Shown here: piece by piece, positions 17,059-24,332 of the stretch
How positions within the stretch are numbered: position 1 is the stretch's first letter
Layout: the number at the start of each line of letters is the position of its first letter
Assembly (NCBI GenBank): GCA_026414975.1
Contig: JAOAHZ010000014.1
Span: forward strand, 1-42,598
DNA: 42,598 nucleotides
Direction: 5' to 3'
DNA from: Bacteroidia bacterium
Lineage (GTDB): Bacteria; Bacteroidota; Bacteroidia; SpSt-205
Translations under genes and position numbers: made by a program
Notes under the pieces: model-generated
The model's input: only the letters and a program-made list of their open reading frames with translations
Told to the model about the DNA's origin: nothing
Databases searched by the model: none

Positions 17059-18510
17059 TCAACCTTTTGTATCGCTTGGTGAAAGCTTAACCTCTTCTTC
17101 CTCACGATGTGCGAGGGCAGCTTCTTTTCTTAGGAGAAACTCCTTCCAAAAAAGCACCCCATTAGCGAAGCAGAACTTGTGAGCCAACTCTTGCGGTGAG
17201 AGTTCCGTATCTGCAAATAGCTCGTATTCTCGCTCAAAAAATCGCTCCAACTCGGGGAAGAGTATCGTTGGATACTCCAAAGTAGTCGGCACGGCATCAA
17301 TCGGGTCTATAAATCCATCAAAATCGCTTCCGATACAAAGGGTGCTGAAGGCTTCCTGGGGGGGAATGCCTGCCTCTACCAGGGTGGTGTAAATGTGTCG
17401 TACCTGCTGAAAGAGCGGTTCTAAGGGCTGTACTTCTCCAGAACGAACAGCTTGGAGTAACTTTTCTCCAGCTAAGATTCTCTCGTCCATGATGAGGCCA
17501 ATAAGGCCTCGGCTTTGGGCGATAGCGATTAAGTCTTCATCGTGTAGGTTGATATCCCATGGGTTGAAGCTATTGCTTTTGAGACGATACCGAGGACGAT
17601 CTGCACGAGGGCTGCGTAAGCGTAAAGAATGACCTGATGCAGCTACGTGGGAGGCTATCACAGGCATCTTGAAGTCACTCGCAATCTCATACACTTGACG
17701 ACGGGTGGTATGGTCGCAGTGTTTGACGTCTATAAGGATGTATCGCCGATAGGCTTCTTCTACGAAATGCGTGCCAAATGCAGTGAGTCCCCGATACTTT
17801 CCTACTTGGCGCAAACTACGGATAGGGTTAGGGAGGATTCGGAGGGCGCCACGCTGTTCTATAGCTTTCGCTGGTGTGCCTAAATGGTTATACACCATGT
17901 GCAGCAGAGTGATCATTTGAATCCCCCGTTCAGCTGCCCAGTCCAACCGCTGCCGAATCACGCCCCTATCCAAGGGGGTAAAGCCTTCATAAGTGAATCC
18001 TCGTATGTTTGGAAACTTATAGTCCCGATACTCAAAACCTAACGCATGAGCCCCTTCTATGCTCAGAATAACCGCTATTTTATGAGGGGATTTTAGGGCA
18101 TTCTCAATATCTTCCGCACGGCGCACAATCGTAATCTCTCCAGGCCCATCTGGCTGTCGTCCGTAGGCCATGAGAAGGTTATACTCTTGCTGTAGAATGG
18201 TAAAGGGATTACGCTGAAGGACCTGCCTCACCCGTTCCAGTCGCATACGGAAGACCAAGGCATACATAACGGGGCGTGTAGTGAGCGCAGCTATTAGGTA
18301 TCTCTCTATTGGGTGCAGAGCTAAGGTAACGACACGCGTGCCAGAGCGCAAGAGCTTGGTGAAATCACTACAGGTGATTCGGGGCGTGCGGCGGACTCGC
18401 TCCTCAGGGGTTGTTTGGTCATAATCTTCCCAAGGGGAATCCACTGCGCTCAGCATATAGGGCTTGAGCGTACTATGGACGTGTAGGTCAAAAAATAGCG
18501 GCTGCTTCAT
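17059..18510 (-). CDS. Membrane-dipeptidase-like metallohydrolase (peptidase M19 family)
   Basis: 483 residues of a TIM-barrel amidohydrolase. The metal-binding sites are visible in order: FDLHVHST (HxH, residues ~8-12), ILSIEGAHALG (bridging Glu), YILIDVKHCDHTT, PVIASHVAASGHS, and CIGSDFDGFIDP (Asp). This order fits renal dipeptidase-like M19 enzymes, which hydrolyse dipeptides and some beta-lactam-like bonds. It is longer than classical M19 (~400) because of insertions between residues 60 and 140. No signal peptide is evident. It overlaps the amidohydrolase gene by 4 nt, so both are in one operon with the barrel protein. Confidence 0.85.
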   Translation of the reverse strand: MKQPLFFDLHVHSTLKPYMLSAVDSPWEDYDQTTPEERVRRTPRITCSDFTKLLRSGTRVVTLALHPIERYLIAALTTRPVMYALVFRMRLERVRQVLQRNPFTILQQEYNLLMAYGRQPDGPGEITIVRRAEDIENALKSPHKIAVILSIEGAHALGFEYRDYKFPNIRGFTYEGFTPLDRGVIRQRLDWAAERGIQMITLLHMVYNHLGTPAKAIEQRGALRILPNPIRSLRQVGKYRGLTAFGTHFVEEAYRRYILIDVKHCDHTTRRQVYEIASDFKMPVIASHVAASGHSLRLRSPRADRPRYRLKSNSFNPWDINLHDEDLIAIAQSRGLIGLIMDERILAGEKLLQAVRSGEVQPLEPLFQQVRHIYTTLVEAGIPPQEAFSTLCIGSDFDGFIDPIDAVPTTLEYPTILFPELERFFEREYELFADTELSPQELAHKFCFANGVLFWKEFLLRKEAALAHREEEEVKLSPSDTKG

Positions 18511-19697
18511 CGGTATTTCTGGTATAGGGCTTCTTGTGGATTGTCAGAGAGGTCAACTTCTTGTCCCTCTATCCAAGCGCGCAGAATGCGAGAGCGGGGT
18601 ATGTCCAATACATCCCCCTCGCACAGGATAAGGGAAGCTTTATAGCCAACAGCTATCAGTCCTACTTTACTCAGCCCTAACCACTGAGCAGGGAGGCTGG
18701 TTATCATAGCTAAGGCCTTTTCGGGCGAAACGCCATAGGCGACGGCTGTACCGGCTTGATAAGACAGATTGCGCTGATTCCAAAAGCTATCATGGCAAAG
18801 TATGACAGTGAGCCCTCTGTCTAATAGCGCCTTGGGCAGAGTGTAGAAGTAGTCTATCGGAGCGTCTTCATTGGGAGGAAGGCGATGTGTGCGTCTTAGG
18901 ATCACAGGGACTTGATGGGCTTGCAAGAGGGGAGCCACTTGGAGAGCTTCAGCCCCTCCTATAATCGCTAAGCGGAAGCCGTATTTGGTAGATAGACGAA
19001 TAGCTGCTTCTATATCCTCTGCCATCTCAGCGTGAAAGGCGACAGGCTTTTCTCTACGGATAAAGGGGCATAAAGCGGCAAAGCCGAGGTTTAGCTGACT
19101 GGAGTCTCCCTTACACCACCGTTGGGCATTTTCCAAGTAGGCTTCGAGCTGCTTCCAGCTCTCTTGAGCTTTTTCGCGAGACTTCTTCTGTTCTTCAGGA
19201 GAAGCGTAGACCGAGGGGTGCAGAGAAGGGGGATACACATGTAAGACGGCATCAGGGAGGATTACCGCCTCTTCTCGGGTACGTCCAGTGAGGCGCATGA
19301 CCGCCGAGCGCCCTGCAATAATCCCTCCTTGTGGAGTTGATTCAACATAAAGGATTCCGTTAGCCCGCAAGGTAGGTAGGACCCGAGAGTCTATATTAAA
19401 GGCGGTGTAAGCCTGGGCCTCTGGGGTAAAATCACCCACTTCGGCGTTATCCCGCGTAGCTCGCACTGCTTCTATTTCTATAAGTCCCGTGGGGGTACCT
19501 ATGGCGATGAGAGCGGGATAGAGATGCTTGCCTTGGGTTTCCTGAAGGACTTTGTATTCTGGCTTTGCATTTATGGTAGGGGCAATAGCGGCAATAGTAT
19601 CTCCTTGCAGAAGTACATCAGCTTGGGCAGCGGGGCTCCCATCTCCTCGGTGTATCCATACCCCTCTCAAGAGTATTTGTAGCCAGATCCCCCACAT
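18507..19697 (-). CDS. Amidohydrolase-family protein (imidazolonepropionase-like), possibly without full metal site
   Basis: 396 residues. The composite beta-sandwich start and end (LLQGDTIAAIAP... GYKASLILCEGDVLD... RAWIEGQEVDL) and the EIEAVRATRDNAEVGDFTPE / FNIDSRVLPTLRANGIL blocks match the COG1228-type amidohydrolases often found in tandem in Bacteroidota. The segment where catalytic members carry HxH reads HLYPALIAIGTPTGL here, so the first two metal ligands are missing. It could be a non-catalytic partner or use a different site. Operon: starts 3 nt after the barrel-protein stop and overlaps the M19-like gene by 4 nt. Confidence 0.78.
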   Translation of the reverse strand: MWGIWLQILLRGVWIHRGDGSPAAQADVLLQGDTIAAIAPTINAKPEYKVLQETQGKHLYPALIAIGTPTGLIEIEAVRATRDNAEVGDFTPEAQAYTAFNIDSRVLPTLRANGILYVESTPQGGIIAGRSAVMRLTGRTREEAVILPDAVLHVYPPSLHPSVYASPEEQKKSREKAQESWKQLEAYLENAQRWCKGDSSQLNLGFAALCPFIRREKPVAFHAEMAEDIEAAIRLSTKYGFRLAIIGGAEALQVAPLLQAHQVPVILRRTHRLPPNEDAPIDYFYTLPKALLDRGLTVILCHDSFWNQRNLSYQAGTAVAYGVSPEKALAMITSLPAQWLGLSKVGLIAVGYKASLILCEGDVLDIPRSRILRAWIEGQEVDLSDNPQEALYQKYR

Positions 19698-19700
19698 CCC

Positions 19701-20246
19701 TCAGTATCCAAAGCTTACTCTTGCGCCGATCTGCCAGCTGAATGCAGGCTCAAATTTATCTATAACTTCATTTCGAAGGCGTGCTGAGGCGAAGAGTTCA
19801 AAGTGCCGTACAACATTGAAAAGAGTTCCTAGACCTGCATACAAGTCTGGTACTATTACGGATTTGGTAGTAGTTCCTCCATTCCCATCCGGTTGGGTGA
19901 GCGAAGCGTAGTAGTAGGCCCTGGCTCCTAAATCTAAGTAAGGAAGAAACCAGTAGATGCCACAATCGCGAGTCAACCAGTTTCCGAGGAGGCCTTGGTT
20001 CATCCCCATTCCTATCACATAACCCTTCTGAAGACCGCTAAGGTGGGGGGCCTTAGATTGTCCTGCTCCCCCTGCTATCTCCACGAAGGTGAAATCGGAG
20101 TACCCAAGAGGAAGGCGAAATGAGGCGCCTACGAGGTGAGGTCCATAAGTGCCACCGACCCCGAAGCGTCCAAAGCCTCCGACCCCTTTTTGAGCCAAAC
20201 TTCTTTGACTAACTAAGATAGCCGCCAATATGGCAACGCGTAACAT
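19701..20246 (-). CDS. Small outer-membrane beta-barrel protein
   Basis: 181 residues. It has a signal peptide (MLRVAILAAILVSQRSLAQ, cut after AQ) followed by alternating aromatic/Gly-rich beta strands (GVGGFGRFGVGGTYGPHLVGA, YVIGMGMNQ, YLDLGARAYYYAS, PDLYAGLGTLFN) and a terminal strand ending WQIGARVSFGY, the aromatic C-terminus recognised by BAM. I do not recognise a named family. First gene of the operon with the amidohydrolase and dipeptidase, so it might admit their substrates or simply share regulation (inference). ATG 20246 lies 4 nt after TACATTTG. Confidence 0.8.
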   Translation of the reverse strand: MLRVAILAAILVSQRSLAQKGVGGFGRFGVGGTYGPHLVGASFRLPLGYSDFTFVEIAGGAGQSKAPHLSGLQKGYVIGMGMNQGLLGNWLTRDCGIYWFLPYLDLGARAYYYASLTQPDGNGGTTTKSVIVPDLYAGLGTLFNVVRHFELFASARLRNEVIDKFEPAFSWQIGARVSFGY

Positions 20247-20250
20247 GCTT

Positions 20251-20258
20251 CAAATGTA
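20251..20258 (-). promoter_or_regulatory. -7 box TACATTTG
   Basis: Exact match on the minus strand, 4 nt before ATG 20246. Confidence 0.65.
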
Positions 20259-20280
20259 CAAAGTTCCCTTCAGCCTTAAT

Positions 20281-20320
20281 GAAAAAGAGGCGGGTGGACT
20301 GACCTGGTCTACCCGCCTCG
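20281..20320 (-). terminator. Intrinsic terminator after the T9SS cargo gene
   Basis: Read on the minus strand, a GAGGCGGGT/ACCCGCCTC stem (extended to 13 pairs with one G-T) and a 7-nt loop are followed directly by TTTTT. It lies 29 nt past the stop of the 20349-21245 gene and before the next leftward promoter. Confidence 0.85.
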
Positions 20321-20348
20321 ACTACGAGAGGACTTGTAGAAAATACGC

Positions 20349-21245
20349 TTACTCTAATACTACGAGCTGCTGGGTATAAGTTAGATGTCCCTCTTCTTGG
20401 AGGGATACTAAGTATACGCCTGCAGGCAAACGCAAGGCGTGAGCGTGAGAGCCTGGTTCATACAGACCTGCATGCCGATAAACCTCTCTACCGTCCAAAG
20501 CTACAGCCCGAATGGTCAAGTGCGTGAGTTTGTTGAGCTCAAAGCGAATGTTGGTTTCCCCGAAGGAAGGATTTGGAGTGAGCTTGAATGAAATCGACGA
20601 GGGGGACCGTCCGGCGAGAGAGCTGGGAATATTGGGTGTCACGACAACAGCGTATCTGAATATCGTATCCACTCGCCCTAGAGTACCGTTGATATTAGCG
20701 GTGTCCTTATTCGCTCCGTCTCCTAAAACTGAGACGAATGCTCGTACTTTGACTCGCAGCGTGTCGGAGCCTGTTTGGGCACCTCCCTTTATGCAGACCC
20801 TAGCACAACCGATGGGTGGCGTTTGTCCCGCTGTACCCCCTGGGTTTTGGTATACAACAAAGTTAGCGGTTTTTCCTGGGTCGCTGGGATCGTAGTTTTT
20901 ATGCCGATGCAGTTGATTAAACTGAATCCCCCCGTTATCAGGATTGCTGGCATCGTATTTGAAGGGCTGTCCATTTTGGAGAGTGATCAGCCCCCTGTCC
21001 AACCTAAGGCTATCTACCCAGATAGCGTAGTTGGGATAAACGGTCAAATTCCCAAACTGTACGCCGTCGGGGAAAGTAAAATAAATAACCAGAGTGGTAT
21101 CTGTATTTGGTCGGACATACAGGGCCGGAGGATTGAACCCGAAAGGCCTAGGGCTGCGACTGTCATCAGGCGTGCAAGCTGTGCACTGACCGTGAAGTCG
21201 GATTAGCGACAAGGTCGCTGCCAAGATTAGAATGGAGTGTTTCAT
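20349..21245 (-). CDS. Secreted protein with T9SS C-terminal sorting domain
   Basis: 298 residues. It has a signal peptide (MKHSILILAATLSLIRLHGQ), then a beta-rich domain with cysteine pairs (CTACTPDD; CARVCIKGG). A typical T9SS type A tail covers the last ~80 residues: KLTPNPSFGETNIRFEL, LDGREVYRHAG, LPAGVYLVSLQEEG and LTYTQQLVVLE. The protein is expected to be exported and anchored on, or released from, the cell surface. The middle domain is not recognised. It has its own TATATTTG box and a clear intrinsic terminator, so it is monocistronic. Confidence 0.85.
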   Translation of the reverse strand: MKHSILILAATLSLIRLHGQCTACTPDDSRSPRPFGFNPPALYVRPNTDTTLVIYFTFPDGVQFGNLTVYPNYAIWVDSLRLDRGLITLQNGQPFKYDASNPDNGGIQFNQLHRHKNYDPSDPGKTANFVVYQNPGGTAGQTPPIGCARVCIKGGAQTGSDTLRVKVRAFVSVLGDGANKDTANINGTLGRVDTIFRYAVVVTPNIPSSLAGRSPSSISFKLTPNPSFGETNIRFELNKLTHLTIRAVALDGREVYRHAGLYEPGSHAHALRLPAGVYLVSLQEEGHLTYTQQLVVLE

Positions 21246-21252
21246 ACCGGTA

Positions 21253-21260
21253 CAAATATA
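21253..21260 (-). promoter_or_regulatory. -7 box TATATTTG
   Basis: Exact match on the minus strand, 7 nt before ATG 21245; divergent from the box at 21291. Confidence 0.65.
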
Positions 21261-21290
21261 CGCGCTTTCTCAAGAATGCAAACCGAGACT

Positions 21291-21298
21291 TACCTTTG
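21291..21298 (+). promoter_or_regulatory. -7 box TACCTTTG
   Basis: Exact match 4 nt before ATG 21303, which fixes the start of the acyltransferase gene rather than the earlier in-frame codon at 21237. Confidence 0.7.
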
Positions 21299-21302
21299 CC
21301 GC

Positions 21303-23132
21303 ATGGGACGGTACGAGCGTCCCCTTTTAGAGCTAAGCGAGCTTCTTCAGACTCCGTGGCAGCGGGTTGTGTATCGTTTGGCAGGTCCTTGGGTGGAGAA
21401 AATGCTTGGCATAGAGAGACTCAATCGGTTTTACGCTTTGTGTGAGGAAAGTGGTCGTACGCCTGGTGAATTTGCCCGTCGGGTTCTGGAACTCATAGGC
21501 GTGCAGTATGCGTTACCTTCTCCTTCTCAAATAGCAACTTTGCGCAGCTATTGCGGTCCCCTTGTGGTAGTCTGCAACCATCCTTTCGGTGGGATTGAGG
21601 CTATTTTTCTCGTGCTGTTCCTGAGCGAGATACGCTCCGATTTTCGCATCCTGGCTAACTTCTTTTTGGAGCGGGTTGAGGAGGTGAAAGACACTTTACT
21701 ACTGGTGGACCCCTTCGGTGGAAGCGCAGCCAAGCAATTCAATCTTCAGCCCGTCAAGCAGGCTATTCAATATCTCAAGGAGGGTGGGCTCTTAGGTATT
21801 TTTCCTTCAGGAGAGGTGGCAAGTCTCAATTTACGTACGGGGAAAATAAGAGAACCTGAATGGAACCCCTTGGTGGGGCGGCTTATTCAGCAAAGTCAAG
21901 CCGCTGCTTTGCCGCTTTACTTTCACGGCACGAATAGCTTATTATTTCATTTAGCGGGGGCTATTAATCCACGTCTACGAACCGGCCTCCTCATCCGAGA
22001 GTTTGTAAGTCCAGCCGCCCGCAAAGTCCATTACCGAGTGGGCAAACTCCTATCGCCTGAAAAGCTCCAATCTCTCGGATCAGCGGATCGCATAACGGCT
22101 TACCTTCGCAGCAAGACGTATCTCTTGGGAGAAAGCGTAGAGAGTCGGCGTCGGCGTCTGAACCTAAGACGCATACGGCAGCTACTCCCCCGTAATGCTG
22201 CAGAATCCAAAAGTATTGCCCCTCCTCTTCCTCCTGATCAAGTCTCAGCAGAACTGGAGAAACTCCCCGTATCCCAGCGGCTTCTTACCCAAGGAGAATG
22301 GTCAGTGTACTTCTTCAGAGGAAGTCAGCAGCCTCTCCTCTTGGAGGAGTTGGGACGATTGCGAGAGCTTACCTTCCGGGCTGTAGGTGAAGGTACAGGC
22401 AAACCTAAAGATATAGATGCCTTCGACTACTGGTACGACCATCTCATTTTGTACAATGAGTCTGACCGCACTATAGCCGGAGCTTACCGGATAGGACGCT
22501 GTGATGAGATTCTCCAAACCCGAGGGCTGCGTGGTTTGTATACCTATTCGCTGTTCCATATGAAGCGCCGCCTCTTTCAGGAACTTTCGCCTGCTTTAGA
22601 GTTAGGTCGCGCCTTCATTCAAGAGAAGTATCAGCGCTCGTTTGCCTCGCTTTACCTCCTCTGGCGCGGCATTGGGCAATATATTCTTACCTATCCTCAC
22701 TACCGCTATCTCATTGGTCCTGTCAGCGTCAGTGCTCAGTTTCCTGACTTATCTAAAGCCCTCCTTGCCGCATTCTTAGAAGACAAGTACGGCGACGCAG
22801 ACCTCATGAAGTCTGCTCGAGGACGTAATCCCTATACAGTGCCGAAGCAGTATCGTCAGTATTATTACACAGTATCTGTTCAGAGCCTCACTGATGTTCA
22901 AGAGCTCATAGAGGAGTTAGAGGGAAGCCATCTAAAAGTGCCTATTCTTATCAAGCACTATCTCAAAATGGGAGCTCGCATTGTAGCATTCAACATTGAT
23001 CAAGCCTTTAATGATGCGATGGATATACTGATGGTTACGGACCTCCTCACAGCTCCTCCTGCGCTAATGGTAAAGTACATGGGAGAGGAAGGGTATGAGC
23101 AGTACATGGCTTATCATCAGGCTGTGCTCTGA
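21303..23132 (+). CDS. Two-domain acyltransferase, OlsF-like (aminolipid synthesis)
   Basis: 609 residues made of two acyltransferase domains. The N-terminal half is a PlsC/OlsA-type O-acyltransferase: VVVCNHPFGGIEAIFL is the NHx4 catalytic motif (Glu where many have Asp), with GLLGIFPSGEVAS as the glycerol-phosphate-type FPxG block. The C-terminal half (from about residue 350) resembles OlsB-type GNAT N-acyltransferases: AGAYRIGRCDEI, LELGRAFIQEKYQRSFASLY, LLWRGIGQYI and YRYLIGPVSVS. In Serratia and Flavobacterium the fused protein OlsF makes ornithine lipids from ornithine and acyl-ACP; in other Bacteroidota separate homologues make glycine lipids. The amino acid used here cannot be told from sequence. 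Confidence 0.85.
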   Translation: MGRYERPLLELSELLQTPWQRVVYRLAGPWVEKMLGIERLNRFYALCEESGRTPGEFARRVLELIGVQYALPSPSQIATLRSYCGPLVVVCNHPFGGIEAIFLVLFLSEIRSDFRILANFFLERVEEVKDTLLLVDPFGGSAAKQFNLQPVKQAIQYLKEGGLLGIFPSGEVASLNLRTGKIREPEWNPLVGRLIQQSQAAALPLYFHGTNSLLFHLAGAINPRLRTGLLIREFVSPAARKVHYRVGKLLSPEKLQSLGSADRITAYLRSKTYLLGESVESRRRRLNLRRIRQLLPRNAAESKSIAPPLPPDQVSAELEKLPVSQRLLTQGEWSVYFFRGSQQPLLLEELGRLRELTFRAVGEGTGKPKDIDAFDYWYDHLILYNESDRTIAGAYRIGRCDEILQTRGLRGLYTYSLFHMKRRLFQELSPALELGRAFIQEKYQRSFASLYLLWRGIGQYILTYPHYRYLIGPVSVSAQFPDLSKALLAAFLEDKYGDADLMKSARGRNPYTVPKQYRQYYYTVSVQSLTDVQELIEELEGSHLKVPILIKHYLKMGARIVAFNIDQAFNDAMDILMVTDLLTAPPALMVKYMGEEGYEQYMAYHQAVL

Positions 23133-23224
23133 TAGGGTGATGTTTTACTTGTAGGATGATTTGAGGGGGGTGGGTTTGTCTAAGGAATAGCTTGGTGAGA
23201 GTAGGTGGGGTGTTGGGGGTATTT

Positions 23225-23273
23225 TTTAGTTGGGGGGCGCCAGCGCCGAAGGCGCTGGCGCCCCCCAACTAAA
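23225..23273. repeat. Palindromic element copy 2 (23-bp perfect arms, GAA loop)
   Basis: Perfect inverted repeat with 23-bp arms (23225-23247 and 23251-23273) around GAA, sharing the centre CAGCGCCGAAGGCGCTG and G6/C6 arms with copy 1 at 3251-3291. As there, it sits between convergent transcription units (the OlsF-like gene and tRNA-Ser), and the ~90 nt on its left are nearly C-free (about 3 C). A six-T run lies on its left edge; the right edge is AAAC. The gap 23133-23400 holds nothing else except the possible minus-strand box at 23332. Confidence 0.85.
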
Positions 23274-23331
23274 CCCTCAGCCGGAGTCTAAGTCTCAGTC
23301 ATGAGAAGCGCAAGAGCCCGCTTCCAACCTC

Positions 23332-23339
23332 CAAATTTA
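23332..23339 (-). promoter_or_regulatory. Possible -7 box TAAATTTG without a clear gene
   Basis: Exact TAnnTTTG match on the minus strand, downstream of tRNA-Ser and pointing into palindrome copy 2 about 60 nt away. It could drive a short RNA ending in the hairpin; a chance match is equally possible. Confidence 0.3.
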
Positions 23340-23400
23340 CCCAATCCTAAAAGCACGCGCCGAAGCCTTTTACCCGACGGAAGCGTATCGGTAAAAAGAG

Positions 23401-23491
23401 CGGTGAGGGCGGGATTCGAACCCGCGATACGGACTTTCATCCGTATAACAGTTTAGCAAACTGTCCCCTTCGGCCACTCGGGCACCTCACC
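23401..23491 (-). tRNA. tRNA-Ser (anticodon GCU)
   Basis: Minus-strand cloverleaf: acceptor GGTGAGG with CCTCACC, discriminator G at 23401, and anticodon stem ACAGT/ACTGT around TTGCTAA (anticodon GCT). It has the long variable arm TACGGATGAAAGTCCGTA typical of serine tRNAs, and T-arm GCGGG-TTCGAAT-CCCGC. CCA is not encoded. A TACCTTTG box ends 8 nt upstream. Confidence 0.96.
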
Positions 23492-23499
23492 GGGTTTGT

Positions 23500-23507
23500 C
23501 AAAGGTA
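23500..23507 (-). promoter_or_regulatory. -7 box TACCTTTG for tRNA-Ser
   Basis: Exact match on the minus strand, 8 nt before the mature tRNA 5' end, with a TTGG 17 nt further upstream as a possible -33 element. Confidence 0.75.
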
Positions 23508-23538
23508 TGGGATTCCTTTCATATCCAAGCCACCCCCC

Positions 23539-24243
23539 TCATCGGAGTATCCATCCTACAGAAAAACCCATCAGAAAGATGGGGCGGCCACCTCGTCTCA
23601 GAATGAAATCTCCTACAGGGGTAAAACGATAGGAGTTAGGGGGAGCCAAAGGATTCCATTTATGGATGGTGTAACGGATAGCTAAACCCGTATACAAATC
23701 AAAGGCTATCCGAGAACCCAACTGGGCTTGATATCCGAGAAGGAATCCTCCCACAAATGCTTGAATGCTTCGTTCATAGAGTGTGCCTACTGCGAGGGGG
23801 TTGGAGGAGGGAGGATAGATGCCACTTGTGTCTATGTAGCCTAAGTTTTGATGATAGTACTGATAGCCTCCCAGCAAGCCAATATATCCGCCTGTGAGGG
23901 TATAAGTCGGTCGCTCTGGTGGCTTATCAGAGACGAAGTATTCCCGCCACTGAAAACGGGCTTTGAACCCCGTTTGCTGAAACTCTTCAGCTCTCGTTCC
24001 CACCCCGATGTCATCTCCTAAGTGCCCAAATACCCAGCCTCCCTCTACTTGAATGCTATTCTGACGGCTTGTGGGTACTTCTAAGCCCAGATGAAGGGTA
24101 TATTGGAAGGGGTCAATCATCGGAAGAGGAAAAAACTTAATCACTGGTCTTCGAAGCTGGATAATGCGATCATCCACTTCCTGAGCGGTTCCGATTACCA
24201 GAAGTCCCGTCGTTCCGAGCAGTCTAAGCAGCCATGATTTCAT
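23539..24243 (-). CDS. Hypothetical outer-membrane beta-barrel protein
   Basis: 234 residues from ATG 24243, which begins a signal peptide MKSWLLRLLGTTGLLVIGTAQ; the 73 in-frame residues upstream are Ser/Lys-rich and look non-coding. The mature part shows barrel-like amphipathic strands (YTLHLGLEV, IQVEGGWVFGHLGDDIG, LTGGYIGLLGGYQYYHQ, QAFVGGFLLGYQAQLG, IAFDLYTGLAIRYTIH), ending PIFLMGFSVGWILR. It resembles general DUF3575-type barrels but I do not assign a family. A near-consensus box TTTCTTTG lies 5 nt before the start. Confidence 0.7.
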   Translation of the reverse strand: MKSWLLRLLGTTGLLVIGTAQEVDDRIIQLRRPVIKFFPLPMIDPFQYTLHLGLEVPTSRQNSIQVEGGWVFGHLGDDIGVGTRAEEFQQTGFKARFQWREYFVSDKPPERPTYTLTGGYIGLLGGYQYYHQNLGYIDTSGIYPPSSNPLAVGTLYERSIQAFVGGFLLGYQAQLGSRIAFDLYTGLAIRYTIHKWNPLAPPNSYRFTPVGDFILRRGGRPIFLMGFSVGWILR

Positions 24244-24248
24244 TCTTA

Positions 24249-24256
24249 CAAAGAAA
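24249..24256 (-). promoter_or_regulatory. Degenerate -7 box TTTCTTTG
   Basis: One mismatch to TAnnTTTG on the minus strand, 5 nt before ATG 24243. Confidence 0.4.
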
Positions 24257-24332
24257 AGAATGCTGGCACAAACATTCGCTGCTTCTCTAAGGGCGGTGGA
24301 AGTATCTTTTTTCGGTCGCTTAGAAAAATAGC

